DNA of 6,816 nucleotides. Origin: an uncultured Elusimicrobia bacterium (GTDB lineage Bacteria > Elusimicrobiota > Endomicrobiia > Endomicrobiales > Endomicrobiaceae). Positions 1-5,961 of the stretch are shown piece by piece. Numbering within the stretch: the first letter of the stretch is position 1; every line of letters begins with the position of its first letter. The translations under genes and the position numbers were made by a program. The notes below the pieces were generated by a model, which was not told where the DNA came from, searched no databases, and worked only from the letters and a program-made list of their open reading frames with translations. The DNA lies in the NCBI GenBank assembly GCA_900321055.1, contig ONUQ01000071.1, forward strand, positions 1 to 6,816. Direction: 5' to 3'.

Positions 1-2
1 TA

Positions 3-1454
3 ATGATTTTTATATCAATCATTAACAACTTAAAATTAAACAGATACAACAATATTTTATATTTGTTTGTATTTTGTTGTGTAGTTGTAGTTTATTGTGT
101 ATTGGCAACAAATTCTTATTCAAGCATAAATTCCTTACCTAAACAAAATTTAAATATATATTTCTATACAGGCAATTATTATAATTGGTTAATGACAAGT
201 TTTTTTAAATTCAAATTAAATTTAGATGTAAATACGGATTTTGTAAAGTATTTATCTGATTTATCTAAAGAATTTTTGTCAAATCAAAGTTCTATTCCCA
301 TTGAAGTAAAAATGTTTTACGATACAAGTATTTATAATGATAAAATATACCTGTATTTTGGAATAACACCGATAATACTTTTTTATGCTCCGTTTTATTT
401 AATAACACATTTTTTTATTTCGGATCAAATTGTTTTTGTTTTATTATCCGTATTGATATTTATTTTACAATTACTAATCTTAAAAACTTTTTTATTATAT
501 TTAAAACAAGCCGATATTTTAAAGAAAGATATAACAAAATATTCCAACATTACAACTTTAATAATATTATCTTTATGTAACGGTATTGCATTAACATATA
601 TTTCTATAACTGTTCATTCCATAGCTGTACTAACTTCTATATTTTGTCAGTTGGTTGCAATATATTTATGTTTATTACTTAAAGATAAATTCAGTAAAAC
701 AAAAATATTTTTTATCGGTTTATTTCTTGCTTTAGCTGTCGGTAGCAGACCTTCAAGCATAATTTTATTGTTATTAGTTTCTGCTTTTATTATATACATA
801 TTTAATATAAAAAAATATTGGAAACACTATATTTTATTTTTTGTTCCGATTATTTTTTATGGAACAATTTTAGCTCTTTGTAATTATTTAAGGTTTCATT
901 CTGTTTTTGATTTCGGATATATATATCAATTTGGTCCGATATATCAAAAAGGTTTGGCACAAAATTTAAATCACTCTTTTATTGATTTTATAAAACATAT
1001 TTTTTTAAATTTATTTCATTTACCAGTTTTTACATCATTAAGTCCTTTATGTGTATTTAAAAATTGTACTAATGTTTCTTATTTTGAACCTATGATTGGC
1101 GGAATTATTGTCTGCCCCATAACAATATTTTTATTATTTATAAAAAAATTTTTTACGGAAAGTTTTAATAAAAGCAAATATATTTGTTTGACGGTCAGTA
1201 TAATGTTAATTACCGGTTTTTGTTATTTTTTAATTAATTCTTATATAGGTTCCAATGCCCGTTTTGTTGCCGAATATCTTTTTTTACTTTTAGTTCCAAG
1301 TATCATTTCTTTTTATATTATTACCGAAAATATAAATAAAAAATTATATAATGTGATATACATATTATTTTTTGCTTTTATAATTTTTGGTTTATATGTT
1401 AATATTAATTTAATGAATTGTATATTTTTAATGTCTAAAAACGGGATGATATAA
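3..1454 (+). CDS. Polytopic membrane protein, GT-C glycosyltransferase-like
   Basis: This is a 483-residue integral membrane protein with about ten or eleven hydrophobic segments (roughly residues 17-36, 122-140, 142-167, 183-226 as two, 235-268 as one or two, 274-294, 364-382, 394-412, 423-441 and 449-468). A polar, probably extracytoplasmic loop lies between the first two (about 37-121). Motifs recall a widespread family of uncharacterised membrane proteins that look like GT-C (PMT/ArnT-like) sugar transferases: YNDKIYLYFGITP (111-123), GSRPS (247-251), NYLRFHSVFDFGYIYQ (294-309) and ARFVAEY (419-425). By inference it moves a sugar from a lipid-linked donor on the outer face of the inner membrane; donor and acceptor are unknown. 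The ATG lies two bases inside the window and forms TAATG with the preceding bases, suggesting an upstream coupled gene ending at base 3, but an upstream in-frame start cannot be excluded. The stop overlaps the next gene by one base. Membrane topology is clear; the enzymatic role is tentative. Confidence 0.75.
   Translation: MIFISIINNLKLNRYNNILYLFVFCCVVVVYCVLATNSYSSINSLPKQNLNIYFYTGNYYNWLMTSFFKFKLNLDVNTDFVKYLSDLSKEFLSNQSSIPIEVKMFYDTSIYNDKIYLYFGITPIILFYAPFYLITHFFISDQIVFVLLSVLIFILQLLILKTFLLYLKQADILKKDITKYSNITTLIILSLCNGIALTYISITVHSIAVLTSIFCQLVAIYLCLLLKDKFSKTKIFFIGLFLALAVGSRPSSIILLLLVSAFIIYIFNIKKYWKHYILFFVPIIFYGTILALCNYLRFHSVFDFGYIYQFGPIYQKGLAQNLNHSFIDFIKHIFLNLFHLPVFTSLSPLCVFKNCTNVSYFEPMIGGIIVCPITIFLLFIKKFFTESFNKSKYICLTVSIMLITGFCYFLINSYIGSNARFVAEYLFLLLVPSIISFYIITENINKKLYNVIYILFFAFIIFGLYVNINLMNCIFLMSKNGMI
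1452..1454 (+). other. One-base stop/start overlap (TAATG) coupling two genes
   Basis: The TAA ending the membrane-protein gene shares its last A with the ATG of the exported hydrolase gene. This arrangement normally reflects one transcript and translational coupling by re-initiation. A short GGGA (1443-1446), seven bases before the ATG, is the only Shine-Dalgarno-like sequence, so the second gene probably depends partly on ribosomes finishing the first. Confidence 0.7.
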
Positions 1455-3013
1455 TGAAAAAAAAATTATTAGTTTTACTTTTGTTATTTTTTTCAAATTT
1501 AATTTATGCTCAAATATCCGTAGAATATTTTGGCGGTGCGGGCAGAGTTTCCGGAAGTTGTGCTTTATTAAAAACGGAAGATCAATCCGTTATTATAGAT
1601 TGCGGAAGTTTTTACGATGAAGGAAATTTAAAGACAGACAATTCCGTTATAGATAAAAAACTTATAAAGGCAAATGCTGTGGTTTTAACTCATGCTCATA
1701 ATGATCATAGCGGAAGAATTCCACAATTAATATCCGAAGGATTTAACGGAAATATTTATTGTACCGATGCTACAAAAAAAATAGTTCTTGAAATGTATAA
1801 TGCCGGTTGGAATTATCAAAATGTAAAGAAAAAATATTATTGGTCTAAAAGCAAAATAGAAAAAATAAAATTTTATGAAAGGAACAACACTCTTACTTTG
1901 CATTGGTGTAAAGAATGTAGAAATTTCGTAAAAAATATTCAACAAAGTAATGAGCCTGTTTCTATTGAAGATTTGGAAAACAAATATAAAATAAGAATGA
2001 AAATATGTAAAAAATGTTTAGAAAAAGATTTGGAAAACATGAAAAAGCAATTTGTTTCGGTAAATCTTAAACAAAATATTAACTTAACGGATAAAATAAA
2101 TTTTAGTTTATATGATGCGGGACATATTACCGGTTCGGCAAGTGTTTTATTTAATATATATGATGACAACAATATAAAAACAGTTGCTTTTTCAGGAGAT
2201 TTAGGTAGCGGATATTCTAAAATAACACCGACTAAAGATATTATTCCGAAAGTTGATTATGTTTTTGTAGAAACTACTTACGGCGGAGCTAAAAAAAATG
2301 TTAGTGATTCGGATTATGAAAAATTTCAAAAAACAATTGCTAATGCACTGAAAAACAATAAAATCGTTTGGATACCTGCATTGTCTTTACATAGAACACA
2401 AAAAATTTTATATGAAATCAAACAAGCTCAATTAAAAGGTTTGATAGACGATGAAATTGCCGTATATAGTTTATCTCCATCTTCCAACGGAATTACCAAA
2501 CTGTATGAAAATGAAGTGACATCTTACTTTAAAAACGGTTGGTTTAAAGATGAAGTTTATCAAACAGGTTCATTTTTACCAACAAACTATATTACAAAAA
2601 AGCCGAAAAAGTTTACTGCACCGGCTATAGTAATTTCTGCAAGCGGAATGATGGATCAGGGAGTTTCCATAAGTTTAGTTAATAAACTGTTGCCCTTAAA
2701 AAATGTTGAAGTTTGTTTAGTCAGTTATGCCTCTCCTAAAACTCCTGCCGGAAAATTAAAAAAAGGAGCAAAGATTATTAGAACAAAATATGGAGCAACA
2801 AGAGTTTTAGCAAAAGTTAACATATTTGATATTTTTTCGGATCATCCTGATATAGATGAATTAATGAATTGGTTATCAAATCAGGATTCTACAACAACAA
2901 TATATCTCGTTCATGGAGAAAGTGATATTTTAAAAAAATCACAAATCTTATATAAACAGAAAGGTTTTGATAAAACAAAGATAGCAATTGAAGGGATAAA
3001 TATTTTAAACTGA
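1454..3013 (+). CDS. Exported beta-CASP metallo-beta-lactamase-fold hydrolase (RNase-like)
   Basis: This 519-residue protein has a complete set of MBL plus beta-CASP motifs. They are Asp49 in IIDCG; the zinc motif HAHNDH (His80, His82, Asp84, His85); His224 in DAGHITGSAS; Asp249 in FSGDLG; motif A Glu273 in ETTYGG; SASGMMDQG (395-403); motif B His464 in FSDHPD; and motif C His487 in LVHGE. Family members (CPSF73, archaeal and bacterial TTHA0252-like proteins) are two-zinc endo- or exoribonucleases of the cytoplasm or nucleus. Here the usual family start, ISVEYFGGAG (21-30), is preceded by a signal peptide: MKKK, a hydrophobic core of about 13 residues, then IYA before Gln20. Cleavage after Ala19 would release a periplasmic enzyme; there is no lipobox Cys. 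A segment between the HxHxDH motif and His224 carries CKEC (152-155) and CKKC (185-188), a possible zinc knuckle that is absent from the TTHA0252-like pattern and explains much of the extra length. The substrate in the envelope is unknown. The fold is nearly certain; nuclease activity is inferred. Confidence 0.92.
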   Translation: MKKKLLVLLLLFFSNLIYAQISVEYFGGAGRVSGSCALLKTEDQSVIIDCGSFYDEGNLKTDNSVIDKKLIKANAVVLTHAHNDHSGRIPQLISEGFNGNIYCTDATKKIVLEMYNAGWNYQNVKKKYYWSKSKIEKIKFYERNNTLTLHWCKECRNFVKNIQQSNEPVSIEDLENKYKIRMKICKKCLEKDLENMKKQFVSVNLKQNINLTDKINFSLYDAGHITGSASVLFNIYDDNNIKTVAFSGDLGSGYSKITPTKDIIPKVDYVFVETTYGGAKKNVSDSDYEKFQKTIANALKNNKIVWIPALSLHRTQKILYEIKQAQLKGLIDDEIAVYSLSPSSNGITKLYENEVTSYFKNGWFKDEVYQTGSFLPTNYITKKPKKFTAPAIVISASGMMDQGVSISLVNKLLPLKNVEVCLVSYASPKTPAGKLKKGAKIIRTKYGATRVLAKVNIFDIFSDHPDIDELMNWLSNQDSTTTIYLVHGESDILKKSQILYKQKGFDKTKIAIEGINILN

Positions 3014-3189
3014 TTATTATTGTGTAATTTAATAAACTAACTAAAAAATTCCAACACTATAAACTATTTGAATTATTTATAAATTCCATGTATATATTTG
3101 TAATCCGTAAAAATTATCTTGATATATTTTTATCTGCAATAACTGCATATAATATTTTCCGGTTTTACGGTTATATATTTTTACAAAAA
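3014..3189. other. Convergent intergenic spacer
   Basis: This 176-base AT-rich gap lies between the 3' ends of the exported hydrolase gene and lpxI, so a bidirectional terminator would be expected. Only weak dyads are visible: GAATT/AATTC around a seven-base loop (3070-3086), and CCGTAAAA (3105-3112) against TTTTACGG about 50 bases further on. Neither is a convincing GC-rich stem with a T-tract. No gene was recognised. Confidence 0.5.
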
Positions 3190-3990
3190 TCACATTGCAA
3201 CAATTGTAACATCTGCCTGTTTTGCTTTTTCTATTACAATATCTTTATCCAAAATAAGTGTAGCATTTGCTTCTATAATCATTGCTCTTATTTCATTATT
3301 CTTTAATGTATCAATCGTTCTTGTTCCTATAACGGGAACATCAAATCTAAAATCCTGGTTTGGTTTTGCAACTTTTACCGCTATTGCATTTTTACCGCCA
3401 AGACTATATGCTCTTTTTATACATTCATCCGTTCCTTCTATTGACTCTACCGCTAAAACCGATTTATCTTTTACAACTACCGTTTGACCTATATCAAGAC
3501 CTGCAATTGCCTTTGCCATTTTAAAACCAAATTCTGCATCTTTAGTTTCATCGGAATTTAATTTTTTACCTGCTATAACTCCCTTTCGAGCAAGTAAATC
3601 TTTCAAATATATATGAGACGGCAAAAAAGATATTCCGTCTTTTTCAAATTCTTTAACTACCGCACCTAAAATTGTATCCGTCTTTTTATTAACCAAAGAT
3701 GTCATAATTTTAAGTGCTCTTAAATCCATAGTTATTGCAGAATATATTTTTGCATGTTTAACCTGTCCGACCATTATTGCAGTATCTACATTTCTATTTT
3801 TAAAAGCATCTATTATTTTTTGAATTTTTCCGACAGACAACCATATAGTTTCATCCGAAAAATTTTCAATATCTTTATCTGCTTCTTCTTTTAAAGCAAC
3901 GGTTATAACCTTATCCCCCTGCTTTCTTATTTCTTTAGCAACAAGAAAAGGAAATCTTCCGTTACCTGCAATCATTCCGATATTTTTCAT
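3190..3990 (-). CDS. lpxI: UDP-2,3-diacylglucosamine pyrophosphatase LpxI
   Basis: This 266-residue protein matches the LpxI (DUF1009) family in length and layout. LpxI hydrolyses UDP-2,3-diacylglucosamine to lipid X and UMP in the cytoplasm, the lipid A step done by LpxH in many proteobacteria. Visible signatures are GMIAGNGRFP (5-14), VGKIQKIID (53-61), VGQVKH (74-79), TDTILGAVV (104-112), VLAVESIEGTDECIKRA (178-194) and QDFRFDVPVIGTRTI (212-226). Asp217 in FDVPVIG is probably the catalytic Asp known from the Caulobacter enzyme. Near the C-terminus the family's usual EAG-x-TL reads EANATL (240-245), an Asn where Gly is common. The start is fixed by the family N-terminus and an in-frame stop three codons upstream. 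The nearest Shine-Dalgarno-like sequence (AAGGA, 4011-4015) is 20 bases away, unusually far, so initiation may be weak or leaderless. No other lpx gene lies in the window. The assignment implies a Gram-negative envelope. Confidence 0.93.
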   Translation of the reverse strand: MKNIGMIAGNGRFPFLVAKEIRKQGDKVITVALKEEADKDIENFSDETIWLSVGKIQKIIDAFKNRNVDTAIMVGQVKHAKIYSAITMDLRALKIMTSLVNKKTDTILGAVVKEFEKDGISFLPSHIYLKDLLARKGVIAGKKLNSDETKDAEFGFKMAKAIAGLDIGQTVVVKDKSVLAVESIEGTDECIKRAYSLGGKNAIAVKVAKPNQDFRFDVPVIGTRTIDTLKNNEIRAMIIEANATLILDKDIVIEKAKQADVTIVAM

Positions 3991-4178
3991 AATTTTTTAT
4001 ATTTACCAATTCCTTATTTTAATAAATACTTACCATAACTTAAAATTTTTATTCAACTTATTCAGAAAAAAAATTATTAACACCCGTTATAAATAAATTA
4101 TTTTTTACTTAATGTTTTTTTATTATAGAAAAAAAATATTAATAAATAAAATTTTTTATGCCATGTATTCTGGTTCTC
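3991..4178. other. AT-rich spacer between hydG and lpxI
   Basis: This 188-base spacer is almost entirely A/T. It is long enough for lpxI to have its own promoter. A loose TTGAAT/TAAGTA pair with an 18-base spacer can be read on the minus strand around 4027-4056, but in such AT-rich DNA it has little weight. No coding sequence or strong terminator was seen. Confidence 0.4.
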
Positions 4179-5630
4179 TTAAAACCTGACATCTCTTTTA
4201 CCGTTTTCTATTTCTTTTAAACCGCTAATTATTTTATCATAATATTGTGTTCCTTCAAGTTTTTTCAAATATTTATCTATAACTTTGTTACCGATTTCGG
4301 CAGTTTCTTTTGAAGCATAATCTACAATATACTCTTTAAAAGTAAGAATAGCATTTGGCATACAGAAATTATGTATAAATTGTGTTTTAGCATACTTCAT
4401 AAACTCTTCACCTGTTCTGCCTGCTCTGTAACATGCCGTACAAAAAGACGGAATTTCTCCCATTTCACAAATTGATTTTAAGCAATCGTCTAACGATATT
4501 TCATCGTTAATTGTGAACTGTTCGGCATCTTTTAATTGATTTGCCGTTTTTGATTTTGTATAAGCACCTACTCCGATTCTTGTCCCTGCATCCATTTGAG
4601 ATACACCTAACTTTATAACCTGCTCTCTTATATCTTTAGGTTCTCTTGCAGTACATATCATTCCGGTATAGGGAACCGAAAGTCTTATAATTGCTACCAA
4701 TTTTTTAAATTCTTCATCACTGACTTTATATTTTAAATGTTGACTTAAAGGTGTAGAATTTGCAATCGTCACTCTCGGAAACGATATTGTATGAGGGCCT
4801 ACTCCGTTAAATTGTTTTTCCAAATGTATTGTGTGATACAAAAGTCCCATAACTTCAAATCTCCAATCGTATAAACCGAATAACACACCAAGACCCATAT
4901 CATCGCAACCTGCTTCATAAGCTCTGTCCATACAATAAAGTCTCCATCTGTAATGACCTTTTATTGTACCTTGCGGATGCATATATCCGTATGTTTCATG
5001 GTGATAAGTTTCCTGGAAAACCTGTATTGTACCTATACCTTCTTTTTTTAACATTCTGTATTCTTCTACGGATAAAGGAGCTGCATTTATATTTGCTCTT
5101 CTTATTTCACCTTTATCCGTTTTTGTGGAATAAGTTGTTCTTAAGGTCTCAACCATATAATTTACATCGGAATTTGGCGATTCCCCAAAAACTAAAATTG
5201 TCCTTTTTTGACCTTCCTTTATCATAGCTTTAACTTCTTCGGCAACTTCAGCCTGAGTTAAAGTTTTTCTTTTCATTACTCCGTTATCACTTCTAAAACC
5301 GCAATACTTACAACTGTTTACACATTCATCACTGCAATATAAAGGAGCAAACAACACAAGTCTGTCTGCATAAACTTCATGTTTAAGTTTATGTGCAAGG
5401 CGGTACATTTCTTCAATAGTTTCACTATCTTTATTTTGTATCAAAATCGCAGTTTCTTCAGGTTCCAGACGAACACAGTTATCTGCTTTTTTTAAAACAG
5501 CCCTAACTTGTTCTTTCGTAGGATTTTCTGCCTTATTTAATTGTCTCCATATCAAATCATCATCTATAAAATCTTTTTCCATTTTGTCGTAATCGGCAAA
5601 CTCTTTTTTGTATTTTTCAAAAAAATTCAT
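4179..5630 (-). CDS. hydG: [FeFe] hydrogenase H-cluster maturase HydG (radical SAM tyrosine lyase)
   Basis: This 483-residue protein is complete and of normal HydG length. HydG cleaves tyrosine to p-cresol plus dehydroglycine and converts the latter to CO and cyanide, building the Fe(CO)2CN unit that becomes part of the hydrogenase H-cluster. The N-terminal radical-SAM cluster motif CX3CX2C is Cys103, Cys107 and Cys110 in CVNSCKYCGF. The C-terminal motif CX2CX22C is Cys397, Cys400 and Cys423; this second iron-sulfur cluster site separates HydG from the related thiamine enzyme ThiH. The C-terminus GKRDVRF matches the usual G-x-RD ending. The start is supported by a GGAGAT Shine-Dalgarno. hydE, hydF and the hydrogenase itself are not in this window, so they must lie elsewhere for the pathway to work. 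Its presence indicates anaerobic hydrogen metabolism. It stands alone, with 331 bases upstream and 188 downstream, suggesting its own promoter. No missing key residue was seen. Confidence 0.97.
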   Translation of the reverse strand: MNFFEKYKKEFADYDKMEKDFIDDDLIWRQLNKAENPTKEQVRAVLKKADNCVRLEPEETAILIQNKDSETIEEMYRLAHKLKHEVYADRLVLFAPLYCSDECVNSCKYCGFRSDNGVMKRKTLTQAEVAEEVKAMIKEGQKRTILVFGESPNSDVNYMVETLRTTYSTKTDKGEIRRANINAAPLSVEEYRMLKKEGIGTIQVFQETYHHETYGYMHPQGTIKGHYRWRLYCMDRAYEAGCDDMGLGVLFGLYDWRFEVMGLLYHTIHLEKQFNGVGPHTISFPRVTIANSTPLSQHLKYKVSDEEFKKLVAIIRLSVPYTGMICTAREPKDIREQVIKLGVSQMDAGTRIGVGAYTKSKTANQLKDAEQFTINDEISLDDCLKSICEMGEIPSFCTACYRAGRTGEEFMKYAKTQFIHNFCMPNAILTFKEYIVDYASKETAEIGNKVIDKYLKKLEGTQYYDKIISGLKEIENGKRDVRF

Positions 5631-5636
5631 TTTTAT

Positions 5637-5642
5637 ATCTCC
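5637..5642 (-). promoter_or_regulatory. Shine-Dalgarno site of hydG
   Basis: On the minus strand GGAGAT lies just before the hydG ATG, with its GGAG core eight bases away. It is the clearest ribosome binding site in the window and supports the chosen start codon. Confidence 0.75.
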
Positions 5643-5829
5643 ATAAAATTTGCTTTATAAAATATCTTAAAGTTTATAGTTGAAAAAGCTTAATAATTTA
5701 TTATTAACGGCATCACAATAACAGTTTTTGATTTATAGCTTACAATATAATGTAAAAATTCTATAAATTTTTATTTTTAACTTTTATTAAATTTTAATCA
5801 TTAGTCAACTGTACATCAGTTATAAATTA

Positions 5830-5853
5830 AACATTGTCACTGTATTCAATGTT
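5830..5853. repeat. Inverted repeat AACATTG-N10-CAATGTT
   Basis: Two perfect seven-base arms flank a ten-base centre about 200 bases before hydG and about 110 bases after the ftsW-like gene. It could be an operator for hydG or, read on the minus strand, a weak hairpin at the end of the ftsW-like transcript (followed by TAATTTATA rather than a clean T-tract). The arms are clear; the role is unknown. Confidence 0.4.
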
Positions 5854-5885
5854 GTATTTCTATCGGTTTTCCAACTAAAAATATT

Positions 5886-5919
5886 AATTATATATTTTAC
5901 ATTATAAATTATATATTTT
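5886..5919. repeat. Direct repeat AATTATATATTTT, 21-base period
   Basis: Two identical 13-base copies (5886-5898 and 5907-5919) start 21 bases apart, about two helical turns. This spacing would suit two protein copies on one face of the DNA, but the sequence is pure A/T and could have arisen by chance. Confidence 0.3.
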
Positions 5920-5961
5920 GAAGTGAGTGAGATTATATTTTTGTATGGAAGTTTTATTATA

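Larger units (their letters stand above)
5631..5961. other. Non-coding spacer between ftsW-like gene and hydG
   Basis: This 331-base very AT-rich stretch has no plausible gene on either strand. It should hold the end of the ftsW-like transcript and the hydG promoter. Several half-matching promoter pairs can be read on the minus strand, for example TTGTAA and TGTTAT with a 16-base spacer, or TTGTGA and TATTAA with a 17-base spacer; none stands out. It also contains a short AACTG/CAGTT dyad (5807-5821), a longer dyad (5830-5853) and a direct repeat (5886-5919). Confidence 0.5.

Noticed and set aside
1727..2172. Two minus-strand open frames (1727-1945 and 1939-2172)
   Set aside because: They lie antisense within the well-supported hydrolase gene, have no recognisable domains, and are explained by AT-rich composition.
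3070..3086. GAATT/AATTC hairpin as terminator of the hydrolase gene
   Set aside because: A five-pair, A/T-dominated stem without a following T-tract is expected by chance here.
3088..3306. Plus-strand 72-codon open frame rich in Cys, Tyr and Phe
   Set aside because: It overlaps the 3' end of lpxI on the opposite strand and reads as a low-complexity shadow.
4066..4089. Possible intrinsic terminator of hydG (TAAC/GTTA stem followed on the minus strand by eight T)
   Set aside because: The stem is only four base pairs with a single G-C pair; too weak to call despite the T-run.
4964..5227. Plus-strand 87-codon open frame
   Set aside because: It is antisense inside the radical-SAM region of hydG, with no domain and Leu-rich shadow composition.
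5641..5760. Sigma-70-like promoter for hydG
   Set aside because: Several -35/-10 pairs match about four of six bases each, none better than background in such AT-rich DNA.
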